62,941 bases of DNA from Caulobacter endophyticus (GTDB lineage Bacteria; Pseudomonadota; Alphaproteobacteria; Caulobacterales; Caulobacteraceae): positions 1 to 62,941 of the forward strand of contig NZ_JARQWV010000029.1 in assembly GCF_029543245.1 (NCBI RefSeq), in the 5' to 3' direction. Under the pieces are notes generated by a model, which saw only the letters and a program-made list of their open reading frames with translations, was not told the origin of the DNA and did not search any database. Below are positions 43,324 through 50,818 of this stretch, one piece after another. The position numbers were made by a program, and so were the translations under genes. Positions within the stretch are counted from its first letter, which is position 1; the number at the start of each line of letters is the position of its first letter.

Positions 43324-44306
43324 CGCGAGATCTCCAGGGCGGCGGCGAGGCGCGCCCAGTCGGCGTCGAATCCGGGCAGGCCGAAGCGTAGCAGGCTCGC
43401 GTCGTGGTCGAAGGGCCGCGTGAGGACGCCCGCCCGCGCGAGGCTCTCGAAACGGCGCGCCGCGTTTGCGGTGCGCGCCAGACGGAACAGGCTGGTGCCG
43501 CCCAGCACCTCGAAACCGGCGCCTGTCAGCAGGGCGTCCAGCCGCGCGGCGTCGTCGGCCAGGTTGGCGCGCGTGGCGTCCGCCCAGGCGGTGTCGGGAT
43601 AGGCGGCCAGGCCCGCGGCCAGGGCCGGGGCGGAGAGGGGCCATTCGCCCAGGGTGTCGCGCAGGCGGCGCGCCAGGGCCGGACGGGCGATGACGAAGCC
43701 GAGGCGCAGGCCGGCCAGGCCGTAGAACTTGCCGAACGAGCGCAGCACGACCAGCTGCTCATGATCGGGCGCGCCGGCGAAGCGGGCGACCGACAGCGAC
43801 GGCTCGCACTCCACGAAGGCCTCGTCCACGATTGCGCCGCGCTGGCCCAGGGTCAGCACCGCCTCGGGCGGAAGGCTGCGGCCGTCGGGATTATTGGGGT
43901 TCACCACCACGCAGATGTCGGCCTGCGCGGGATCGTCGACCAGCTCGGAGCCGACCCGCCGCCAGGCGTGTGCATGGCTGGAATAGGTGGGCAGGGGCAG
44001 GCTCACCCGCTCGCGGGGCAGGATCTTGGGCAGCAGCCGGATGGCGGTCTCGCTGCCGGGCATGGCCACGACCCGGCTCGGATCGTCCACGCCGAAGGCC
44101 TCGGCGGCGGCCGCCTCAAGCCTGGCCAGGTCGCTGGGGTCGGGCAGCCGACCCCAGTCCTCGTAGGCCTGGGGCGGGACCGAATAGGGACGGGGATTGA
44201 TCCCCGTCGACAGGTCGAGCCACGGCGCGGGCGCGTTCGGAAAACGCGCTTGCGCCGCGGCCAGGCGGCCGCCGTGTCCGGATAGGGACGACGGCCCGCC
44301 GTTCAT
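43320..44306 (-). CDS. cobD: L-threonine-O-3-phosphate decarboxylase (aminotransferase fold)
   Basis: This 328-aa PLP enzyme makes (R)-1-aminopropan-2-yl phosphate for the nucleotide-loop linker of B12. Landmarks are WLDLSTGINPRPY, PGSETAIRLLP, VVNPNNPDGR, and the PLP lysine in RSFGKFYGLAGLRLGF. Named CobD in Salmonella and CobC in Pseudomonas denitrificans. It is the second gene of the operon; its ATG shares one base with the btuB stop (TGATG). Confidence 0.92.
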   Translation of the reverse strand: MNGGPSSLSGHGGRLAAAQARFPNAPAPWLDLSTGINPRPYSVPPQAYEDWGRLPDPSDLARLEAAAAEAFGVDDPSRVVAMPGSETAIRLLPKILPRERVSLPLPTYSSHAHAWRRVGSELVDDPAQADICVVVNPNNPDGRSLPPEAVLTLGQRGAIVDEAFVECEPSLSVARFAGAPDHEQLVVLRSFGKFYGLAGLRLGFVIARPALARRLRDTLGEWPLSAPALAAGLAAYPDTAWADATRANLADDAARLDALLTGAGFEVLGGTSLFRLARTANAARRFESLARAGVLTRPFDHDASLLRFGLPGFDADWARLAAALEISR

Positions 44307-46198
44307 CAGAACTTCGCCCGCACGCCGGCGAAGAAGCCGCGGCCCACCGAGCCGTAGCGGTAGATCGTCTGGTATTCCTTGTCGAAGAGGTTCTCGACGC
44401 GGCCGTAGACCTCGAAGGTCTCGTTGACCGGATAGGAAGCCCGCAGGTCGAACAGCGCGTAGCTCTTCAGGCGGCGGGTGTTGGTGGCGTTGTCGAAGCT
44501 GTCGCCCACGTACTGGATCGACAGGCCCGTGGTCAGGCCGCTCTTCCAGTCATAGTCGGCGTTCAGGTTGGCCGTCTCGCCCGCGCGGCGCGGCAGGCGC
44601 TTGCCCACCGAACCGGCCGAGCGGTTGATCGGGTCCATGTTGGTGTAGTTGGCGCTCACCACCAGGGCGGGGGTCACCTCGATGGTGGTCTCCAGCTCGA
44701 CTCCGCTGGTCTCGGTCTTGGCGAAGTTGGCGTAGCCGCCGTAGTTCGGCGGCGTGTTGGTCGAGACGAAGTCGATCTGGTTGGTGATGTCGCGGTGGAA
44801 CCAGGTCACGGCCGCGCGCACCCGGCCGTTCAGCACGCTGTGCTCGACGCCCAGGTCGACGCTTTCGGACTCTTCGGGCTGAAGGGTCTTGTCGCCGTAG
44901 ATGCTGTACAGCTGGTACAGCGACGGGGCCTTGAAGCCTTCGCCATAGTTGGCGCGGAACACGGTCACGCCGCCGTTGGGCGAGTAGGTGGCGCCGGCCT
45001 GCAGGACACTGGCCTCGCCGAAGGCCGAGTGGTCTTCCTGGCGAACGCCGCCGGTCAGGGTCAGGCCGCTGATCGGCTTGGCCTGCAGCTGCAGGTACAG
45101 GCTGTCGGTGCTGGCCGTCTTCGGCGCGGGCTTGGGATTGGGATCGCCCGACCACGGCGAGACCGAACGGAAGCGCGAGCGCTCGCTTTCGGCGCCGAAC
45201 ACCGCGCGCAACTCGTCGCTGATCGTCCAGGTGCCCTGGTACTCGTAGCGCGTGTTCTGGCCACGGGCGTCGAAGGTCACGGGGGTGGCGGTTCCCGGAT
45301 TGAAGTTGTCACGGTCGATCTGGGTATAGCTGAAGCCCAGGCGGTTCTTCAGCATGCCGTCGAAGTGCGTGGTGCGCACGCCGGCGTAGGACACCAGTTC
45401 CTTGGTCTTTCCGTACTCGGCCGTGTCGCCGCTGGTGGCGTCGAACTCGTTCTTGGCCGAGGCGTAGGAGGCGCGCAGGTCGACCGCGGCCCAGTCGGTG
45501 ACGTTCAGGTCGAGACGGCCGCTGAGGCCGGCGTTGCGGTAGCCGTCCTTCTCCTTGCCGCCATACGACTTGCCGAAGGCCGAGACGCCGTCGGTGGTGT
45601 AGTAGGCGCCGGCCAGGCGGAAGCCGCCCCAGTCGCCGCCGGCGCCGAGGGCCGCGTGGCCATAGGCGGTGTCGCGCGAGCCGGCTTCGGCCGACACGCT
45701 GGTGCTCAGCGGGCCGTTGGGCGTGGCGGTCAGCAGGTTGACGACGCCGCCGATGGCCTGGCTGCCCCACAGGGTGGACTGCGAGCCGCGCAGCACTTCG
45801 ATGCGGTTCAGGTTGCCGGCCAGCAGGGTGGCGAAGTTGTAGCCCCCGCCGGTCGAGGCCGGGTCGTTCAGCTTGACGCCGTCGATCAGCACCACGGTCT
45901 GGTCGGTCTCGGCGCCGCGGATGCGCAGCTGGGTCGTGCCGCCGACGCCGCCGTTGCGGGTCACGGTGACGCCCGGGGTGCGCGACAGCAGGTCGGAGAC
46001 CACCACGGCCTGGGTCCTCTTCAGCGTCTCGGCGTCGATCACCGTGGTGCTGGTCGAGACTTCCGACAGCTTCTCGGGTTCGCGGCCGGCGGTGACGACG
46101 ATCTGGTCGACCGCGGCGGCGTCGTCGGCCAGGGCATAGGCGGGCAGGGCGAGGGCGGGTACTGCGGCCGCGAGGGCCAGCAGGGAAACAAGGCGCAT
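44306..46198 (-). CDS. btuB: TonB-dependent vitamin B12 receptor BtuB
   Basis: This 630-aa outer-membrane receptor has a signal peptide ending near YALA-DD (residue 25), a TonB-box-like segment (DQIVVTAG, about 31-38), a plug (TPGVTVTRNGGVGGTTQLRIRG, VVLIDGVKLNDPAS) and a beta-barrel ending in the aromatic residue Phe (GRGFFAGVRAKF). It imports cobalamin or cobinamide. The start ATG at 46198 has GGAGGA upstream; a longer start at 46237 would lie in the leader. It is the first gene downstream of a cobalamin riboswitch, which confirms the substrate class. Confidence 0.94.
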   Translation of the reverse strand: MRLVSLLALAAAVPALALPAYALADDAAAVDQIVVTAGREPEKLSEVSTSTTVIDAETLKRTQAVVVSDLLSRTPGVTVTRNGGVGGTTQLRIRGAETDQTVVLIDGVKLNDPASTGGGYNFATLLAGNLNRIEVLRGSQSTLWGSQAIGGVVNLLTATPNGPLSTSVSAEAGSRDTAYGHAALGAGGDWGGFRLAGAYYTTDGVSAFGKSYGGKEKDGYRNAGLSGRLDLNVTDWAAVDLRASYASAKNEFDATSGDTAEYGKTKELVSYAGVRTTHFDGMLKNRLGFSYTQIDRDNFNPGTATPVTFDARGQNTRYEYQGTWTISDELRAVFGAESERSRFRSVSPWSGDPNPKPAPKTASTDSLYLQLQAKPISGLTLTGGVRQEDHSAFGEASVLQAGATYSPNGGVTVFRANYGEGFKAPSLYQLYSIYGDKTLQPEESESVDLGVEHSVLNGRVRAAVTWFHRDITNQIDFVSTNTPPNYGGYANFAKTETSGVELETTIEVTPALVVSANYTNMDPINRSAGSVGKRLPRRAGETANLNADYDWKSGLTTGLSIQYVGDSFDNATNTRRLKSYALFDLRASYPVNETFEVYGRVENLFDKEYQTIYRYGSVGRGFFAGVRAKF

Positions 46199-46321
46199 GT
46201 CATTCCTCCGTGCGCGACAAGAAGGAGCGTGCTCCAAGGAGGAACACGCCCGGACTGGACGTCGTCATGCGGGGAAGACCCGATCGTACGGCGCACCCCG
46301 GCCGGACGAAAAACGACTGCG

Positions 46322-46495
46322 ACGGGCAGGTCTCCTGGCTCGCGGGTCATCGTTGCTGCGCGTCGCCTTCCCAGCAGCGCCCCGAAGGGCGCCGCCAGTG
46401 GCATGTGACGCGCGAACTCGCCGCTTACAGTTGCGGGGGCAGCCCGGGTTTCGCACCCGAGTTCCCTTTTCATCCTCTTTGGGAGGAACCTGTCG
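46322..46495 (-). ncRNA. Cobalamin riboswitch
   Basis: On the minus strand this region contains the hallmark segments of the AdoCbl riboswitch in order: AAAAGGGAA, GGGTGCGAAACCC, then GCCCCCGCAACTGTAAGCGG, ATGCCACTGG, CTGGGAAGGC, and the B12 box GAGCCAGGAGACCTGCC (46324-46340 on the plus strand as GGCAGGTCTCCTGGCTC). It lies about 125 nt upstream of btuB. Binding of adenosylcobalamin should repress the transport and salvage operon. Confidence 0.97.
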
Positions 46496-46505
46496 CGCCG
46501 GCTGC

Positions 46506-46532
46506 ACTATATGGTGCGCCGCACACCGTCAA
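46506..46532 (-). promoter_or_regulatory. Probable promoter of the cobalamin operon
   Basis: On the minus strand, TTGACG (-35; 46527-46532) and TATAGT (-10; 46506-46511) are separated by 15 bp, and transcription from here would start just before the riboswitch. The spacer includes a small dyad (GTGCG, G, CGCAC). A spacing of 15 rather than 17 suggests a weak or activated promoter; an alternative -10 TAGTGC would give 17 bp. Confidence 0.5.
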
Positions 46533-46547
46533 TCTGGAGGCTTTGCG

Positions 46548-47063
46548 TTGTCTGTCACCCTGGTCCTGGGCGGGGCCCGTTCCGGCAAGAGCGCCTTCGC
46601 GCAGGGCGCGGCCGAGATCTGTGCAAGGACGAAAGGCCAGAGGCCGGTGATGATCGTCACCGCTCAGGCCTTCGACTCGGAGATGGAGGAACGCATCGCG
46701 CGCCACCAGGCCGACCGCGGCGAGGCTTGGACCACGCTCGAAGCCCCCATGGACCTCGTTGCGGCCCTGCGCGGCCTGCCGCCGGGGGCCGTGGCCGTGG
46801 TCGACTGCCTCACCCTGTGGCTGACCAACCTGATGCTGGCCGAGTGCGACCTTTCGTCCGCCGGGGCCGAACTGGTCGCCGCCGTTTCGGCCTTCGACGG
46901 CGAACTGTGGCTCGTGTCGAACGAGGTCGGATGGGGCGTCGTGCCCGAAAACGCCTTGGCCCGCAGGTTCCGCGACGAGGCCGGCCGCCTGCATCAGGCC
47001 CTGGCCCGGGCGGCCGACGCCGTCCATCTGGTCGCCGCCGGGCTAAGCCTGCGGATGAAGTGA
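46548..47063 (+). CDS. cobP: Adenosylcobinamide kinase / cobinamide-phosphate guanylyltransferase
   Basis: This 171-aa bifunctional enzyme phosphorylates adenosylcobinamide and adds GMP before cobS acts. The P-loop GGARSGKS is at residues 8-15, and the guanylylated-His motif is RIARHQADRG; later VVDCLTLWLTNLM and ELWLVSNEVGWGVVPEN are family landmarks. No ATG fits; TTG at 46548 has GGAGG at 46536-46540, 7 nt upstream, and gives the correct N-terminus (LSVTLVLGGARS). It is divergent from the btuB operon and is not behind the riboswitch. In enteric nomenclature this is cobU. Confidence 0.92.
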   Translation: MSVTLVLGGARSGKSAFAQGAAEICARTKGQRPVMIVTAQAFDSEMEERIARHQADRGEAWTTLEAPMDLVAALRGLPPGAVAVVDCLTLWLTNLMLAECDLSSAGAELVAAVSAFDGELWLVSNEVGWGVVPENALARRFRDEAGRLHQALARAADAVHLVAAGLSLRMK

Positions 47064-47183
47064 GTCGCGCGACTCAGTCGATGGTTGCTCAACTTCGGGA
47101 AATGCGACGATTGCGCACGCTGACACCGGGCGTCCCAGCATGGTTAAGACCTGTTCACACATTCGACAGGGCTGGGGCTGGCC

Positions 47184-47540
47184 ATGCGACGGATCCTAAT
47201 TGCGGAAGACGACATTCTCCTCGGCGGCGTCTACGAGATGCTGCTCGAGGACGCGGGATTCGAGGTCCTGTGGAGCCGTGACGGCCAGGAAGCGCTCGAG
47301 GCTTTCGACGCCTTCGCGCCCGACCTGCTGATCACCGACAACTCGATGCCGCGCATGACGGGGGCCGAACTGATCCGCGCCGTCGAGGGCAGCGACGTGC
47401 CTGTGCTGATGGTGTCGGCCAGCGACCCCCGCGTGCTGCAGATCGAACCCGACATGTGGCTGGAAAAGCCGATCACGCCGGCTCGCCTGCTTTCGGCGGT
47501 GCGCGCGCTGCAGGGGCGCACCGTTCAGGTCGCGGCCTGA
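47184..47540 (+). CDS. Single-domain response regulator (receiver only)
   Basis: This 118-aa protein is only a receiver domain: acidic pair in LIAEDDILLGG, phosphoacceptor Asp in LLITDNSMP (about residue 52), switch Ser/Thr in MVSAS, and Lys in WLEKPI. There is no output domain, so it acts by protein-protein contact or as a phosphate shuttle, like DivK or CheY. No histidine kinase gene is adjacent. A palindrome with two GANTC methylation sites lies about 110 bp upstream (47062-47075). Confidence 0.93.
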   Translation: MRRILIAEDDILLGGVYEMLLEDAGFEVLWSRDGQEALEAFDAFAPDLLITDNSMPRMTGAELIRAVEGSDVPVLMVSASDPRVLQIEPDMWLEKPITPARLLSAVRALQGRTVQVAA

Positions 47541-47665
47541 AGTCCCAGCGCCAGGGCCGCCGCGACCAGCCCCAGGCCCAGGGCCCACGCGACGCAGAAC
47601 GCCAGCGTCGGATGGCGTTGCCACCAGCGAGGGTGGGGGACGCCGGTGATGGGTTTGTCGGTCAT
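47525..47665 (-). CDS. Possible 46-aa single-pass membrane protein
   Basis: This short frame encodes a polar, Trp- and His-containing N-terminus (MTDKPITGVPHPRWWQRHP) and one hydrophobic helix (about 20-42, with Leu, Ala, Gly and Val), ending Gln-Ala-Ala-Thr. Such a design is typical of small inner-membrane proteins. It overlaps the 3' end of the receiver gene by 16 bp on the other strand. No strong ribosome binding site is seen. It is too short to be certain that it is real. Confidence 0.4.
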   Translation of the reverse strand: MTDKPITGVPHPRWWQRHPTLAFCVAWALGLGLVAAALALGLQAAT

Positions 47666-47724
47666 GCGGTCGTCTCGCGTGGTCCTCGACGAACCAACGC
47701 GAGACGCCCGGTCTTCAGTTCCCT

Positions 47725-48372
47725 CTAGCCGCCGAAGCTGCGCGATCCGCCGCCGAAGCCGCCGCGCGAGATGACGCTGCTGCGGCTCTGCACGCGCGCC
47801 GGAGCCTCGTAGCGCGAGGGCGCGTCGAAGCTGTCCTGGCGCACTCGGCTGCGGCCGGAGAGGTAGTCGCGCGAGATCGGATAGCCCGAGCCGCTGTAAT
47901 ATGTGCCGTCGCGGTCGCGATACATCGGCGCGCCGCGATAGCCGCGGTTGTTCATGCCCTCAAGCGCCTGCCCGATGATGAAGCCGGTCAGCAGCGGCGT
48001 GAAGAAGCTGCCGCCGCCGTTGGCCTGGCTGCGCGGCACGCACTGGTCGACGCCGTAGCGCTCCTCGCAGCTCTGCTGGTCGGAGAACTTGGGCGCGTTC
48101 TCGGCGCTGGCCTTTTGGGCCTCGTCATAGGCCGTCTGGCACTGGTCGGCGGTGAAGTCGCCCGAGGCCTTGCACTCGTCCAGGTTGGCGAAGCTGGAGG
48201 CGTCGACCTTCTGACCCGAGACGGCGGCGGGCGGATCGCCCCATTGCGTGGCCGAGCCGGGATCGTCGCAGGCCGTCAGGGTGAAGGCCGAGCCGGCCAT
48301 GAGGCCGGTCAGGGCGACGGCGCTGGAGCGCTTGCGGCGCTTGGAGGCGGGCAGGGGGGAAAGCGCGTTCAT
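47725..48372 (-). CDS. yjfM: DUF1190 (YgiB/YjfM-like) lipoprotein
   Basis: This protein of about 215 aa has an N-terminal basic stretch then AVALTGLMAGSAFTLTACDDPG, a lipoprotein-like signal with Cys near residue 35. The body contains DUF1190 features: cysteine-paired CKASGDFTADQC and SCEERYGVDQCVPR, a glycine-rich middle, and an Arg/Ser/Gly-rich tail. The ATG at 48372 has GAGG upstream; GTG at 48384 overlapping the previous stop is an alternative. In E. coli the same family sits in the yjf cluster. Probable envelope location; function unknown. Confidence 0.82.
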   Translation of the reverse strand: MNALSPLPASKRRKRSSAVALTGLMAGSAFTLTACDDPGSATQWGDPPAAVSGQKVDASSFANLDECKASGDFTADQCQTAYDEAQKASAENAPKFSDQQSCEERYGVDQCVPRSQANGGGSFFTPLLTGFIIGQALEGMNNRGYRGAPMYRDRDGTYYSGSGYPISRDYLSGRSRVRQDSFDAPSRYEAPARVQSRSSVISRGGFGGGSRSFGG

Positions 48373-48380
48373 GTCCGGCC

Positions 48381-48794
48381 TCACGAGGTCATGCAGGCGG
48401 CGTTCAGCAGGCCGACGGCCAGCGAGATCGAGGCCAGGTAGACGCCGGCGGCCAGTTCGGCCTTCTCGATCCGGTCGATCAGGTCCTTGAGCACAGTGAA
48501 GCGCACCAGGGTGAAGGCGGCGATCTGGATGACGCCGGCCAGCAGCGCCCAGGCGGCGAACTCCATCAGGCTGACGGTGTGGCTGAGCGCCGAAGCCAGC
48601 GGCAGCACGTAGCCGACCACGGCGCCGCCCAGGGCGATGGCCGCGGCGACGTTGCCCTCGCGGATCAGCTTGGCTTCGTCATAGGGCGTCACCGCCTGGT
48701 AGACGATCTTGAACGCCACGGTGAACACGCCGGCGGCCACGAAGGCCACCAGGAAGGCCAGGGCGCTTTCGCCGAAGGCATTGACGTCGAACAT
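48381..48794 (-). CDS. yjfL: DUF350 (YjfL-like) membrane protein
   Basis: This 137-aa protein has four hydrophobic segments (about 8-32, 49-70, 75-98, 114-133) and the DUF350 pattern VTPYDEAKLIREGNVAAAIALGGAVVGYVLPLA. It is an inner-membrane protein of unknown activity, regularly found with PspA-like and glutathionylspermidine-synthetase-like genes. It is separated from the DUF2491 gene by 25 bp and directly precedes the DUF1190 gene, so the three form one operon. Confidence 0.9.
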   Translation of the reverse strand: MFDVNAFGESALAFLVAFVAAGVFTVAFKIVYQAVTPYDEAKLIREGNVAAAIALGGAVVGYVLPLASALSHTVSLMEFAAWALLAGVIQIAAFTLVRFTVLKDLIDRIEKAELAAGVYLASISLAVGLLNAACMTS

Positions 48795-48819
48795 GGTCTA
48801 TTTCCCCCTGTCAGGTGAT

Positions 48820-49458
48820 TTAGGCGCGGAATTCGCCGACTTCGAGCGGCACGCCGATCATGGTTTCGAACGAGACCTCGCGGTCTTCGGTCTCCATCTC
48901 GATGGCCAGCAGCAGTTCGCGGCCCTCGCCGGGCAGGTCGCGGGCGAACAGCATGCAGGTCTGGAAGATCTTGCGGTCGGGCACGCCGTCGCGGTCGTCG
49001 TGCAGCTCTTCCCAGAAGGTCACGGGCTCCTGGCTCTCGGCCTCGTCCCCGAACCAGAAGCGATGATATTCGGGCAGGCCCGCGGCGGCGAAACTGCGGG
49101 CGCGCAGGCGCTTGCCCCAGGCGTCGCGGTCGGCGCGGCCGCCCGGATAGGCGCTGTCCCAGGGCACGAAGATCGTCACGTCGGTCAGGCGCTGGCCGGC
49201 GCGGTCGTCCGACACCGCCTGAAACATCACGTGGTCGTCGGTGTAGAACCGGTGCACGAAGCCGCCGTCCTTGAGGTCCACCAGGCCCTGGGCGGTGATC
49301 TCCAGCGTGTCGCGGTCGAGCGGGAACTTGGTATCCGAGCCGAAACGCTTCCAGGCCAGCGGGTCCAGCCAGACGGTCCGGCCCAGGGTCACGTTGCGGA
49401 TGGCGGGCAGGGCCGACTCCGGGGCGGGTTCCTTGCGGCCGAATAAGCGACTGAACAT
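48820..49458 (-). CDS. yjfK: DUF2491 (YjfK-like) protein
   Basis: This 212-aa soluble protein matches the DUF2491/YjfK family: a short basic N-terminus (MFSRLFGRK), then VTLGRTVWLDPLAWK, HRFYTDDHVMFQAV, and FWFGDEAESQEPVTFWEELHDDRDG. There is no signal peptide. The role is unknown. It is the first gene of the leftward arm, divergent from the DUF2170 gene with a 145-bp gap holding a dyad. Confidence 0.88.
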   Translation of the reverse strand: MFSRLFGRKEPAPESALPAIRNVTLGRTVWLDPLAWKRFGSDTKFPLDRDTLEITAQGLVDLKDGGFVHRFYTDDHVMFQAVSDDRAGQRLTDVTIFVPWDSAYPGGRADRDAWGKRLRARSFAAAGLPEYHRFWFGDEAESQEPVTFWEELHDDRDGVPDRKIFQTCMLFARDLPGEGRELLLAIEMETEDREVSFETMIGVPLEVGEFRA

Positions 49459-49551
49459 GGCGGGTCCCTGCGATACTGCCCCTTCATGTACGGCGCCAGC
49501 CTGCGCTGTAAAAGGGGCGCCGCTCGCTCTCGACGGCTGGTGTTCAAGCTC

Positions 49552-49579
49552 CCATCTTGTATGAACACGGCCAAGATGG
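49552..49579. promoter_or_regulatory. Inverted repeat in the yjf divergent promoter region
   Basis: CCATCTTG (49552-49559) and CAAGATGG (49572-49579) form a perfect 8-bp inverted repeat with a 12-bp spacer, so the arm centres are 20 bp apart, two helical turns. It lies between the divergent DUF2491 and DUF2170 genes, 25 bp before the latter start. This is the expected form of an operator, but the regulator is unknown. Confidence 0.45.
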
Positions 49580-49603
49580 CCCGTTGAAGAGGATTACGAC
49601 CCG

Positions 49604-50041
49604 ATGAGTCAGACGCCCTGGACTGTCCGCTCGCTGAAGGCGGCCCTGGACGAAGCGCCCGGACGCGGCGCCGACGAAATCACCGTCAGCGTCCTCGAAG
49701 GCGCCGACGAGATCCTGCTGGCCACCATGCACTGGCACGGCGACCTGGAGATCTACATCAGCGTCAGCGACCAGCAGGTCGCCGCCTCGGCCCTGCTGTG
49801 GCCGGTCGACGAACAGGAAGACCGCCACGCCTTCAACGAGTTCCTGCTCAAGGCCCAGAAGCTGGTGCCGCTGTCGAACTTCGGCATCTGCGTCGTCGGC
49901 GGCCGCGACTACTACGAACTGTTCGGCGAGCTCTCGACCACCACCTCGATCGAGGACATCCTGATCGAATTGCGCACCCTGGCCGAGAACGCCATCGAAG
50001 TGGCTTCCGACCTGCGCACCTCGTTCTCGTCCGCCGCCTGA
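49604..50041 (+). CDS. yjfI: DUF2170 (YjfI-like) protein
   Basis: This 145-aa acidic soluble protein fits the DUF2170 family (WTVRSLKAAL, VSVLEGADEILLATMHWHGDLEIYISVS, FNEFLLKAQKLVPLSNFGI, YYELFGELSTTTSIEDILIELRTLAENAIE). It has no signal peptide or membrane helix. In E. coli the homologous gene precedes the PspA-like yjfJ, as it does here. It is the first gene of the rightward arm; the exact job is unknown but a link to PspA is strongly suggested by conserved order. Confidence 0.9.
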   Translation: MSQTPWTVRSLKAALDEAPGRGADEITVSVLEGADEILLATMHWHGDLEIYISVSDQQVAASALLWPVDEQEDRHAFNEFLLKAQKLVPLSNFGICVVGGRDYYELFGELSTTTSIEDILIELRTLAENAIEVASDLRTSFSSAA

Positions 50042-50071
50042 CCCAAACCTAGAATTTCCCGGAGCCTTCCG

Positions 50072-50809
50072 ATGTCCATCTGGCGCAAGCTGTTCACCCT
50101 GGGTCGCGCCGGCGCGCACGAAGCCACGTCCGCCGTCGTCGACGCCAACGCCATCCGCATCCTTGACCAGGAGATCCGCGACGCTGACGCGGCCCAGGCC
50201 AAGGCGCGCGACAACCTCGCCACCCTGGTCGCCCGTCGCCGCATCCAGGAGAACGACGTCAAGAGCCTGCGCGAGCAGGTGGCCAAGTACGAGAACTCCG
50301 CCCGCGCCGCCGTCACCAAGGGCGACATGGACCTGGCCCGCCAGGTGGCCCAGCGCATCGCCGACATCGAGAGCGAGATCTCGCTGAAGGAGCCGCAGAT
50401 CGGCTCCATGCGCGAGGCCGAGGACCAGCTGCACCAGGCCATCGCCGCCACCGACCGCCGCATCGACACGCTCAAGCGCGAGGTCGAGGTCGTGAAGGTC
50501 AACGAGTCCGTCCAGAAGGCCCAGGAAGCCGTCACCGCCCGCGGCGCGGGCGCCGGCGCTTCGCTGGGCTCGGCCGCCGACAGCCTGGCGCGGATCAAGG
50601 AACGCCAAATGGTCCGCGGCGAGAAGATCAAGGCCGCCGGGGAACTGGAAGACCGCCGCACGGGCGCGGATCTCGACGAGAAGCTGCGCGTGGCCGGCAT
50701 CCTGCCGGGCCAGTCGTCGGCCGACGACATCCTGGCCCGCCTGGCTCCGCAGCCCGCCCCGCTGCAGATCGAGGACAAGGCCGCCGACGGCTCTTCGAAG
50801 CCCGAATAA
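50072..50809 (+). CDS. yjfJ: PspA/IM30-family protein (YjfJ-like)
   Basis: This 245-aa protein is mainly alpha-helical coiled coil (about 25-155) after an amphipathic N-terminal helix (MSIWRKLFTLGRAG), as in PspA/IM30/Vipp1. These proteins polymerise on damaged membranes and stabilise the envelope. LARQVAQRIADIESEISLKE and the low-complexity tail are in the YjfJ subgroup rather than the canonical PspA of the pspABC operon; no pspB, pspC or pspF is nearby. It is the second gene of the rightward yjf arm, 30 bp after the DUF2170 gene. Confidence 0.93.
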   Translation: MSIWRKLFTLGRAGAHEATSAVVDANAIRILDQEIRDADAAQAKARDNLATLVARRRIQENDVKSLREQVAKYENSARAAVTKGDMDLARQVAQRIADIESEISLKEPQIGSMREAEDQLHQAIAATDRRIDTLKREVEVVKVNESVQKAQEAVTARGAGAGASLGSAADSLARIKERQMVRGEKIKAAGELEDRRTGADLDEKLRVAGILPGQSSADDILARLAPQPAPLQIEDKAADGSSKPE

Positions 50810-50818
50810 GGACCAAGC

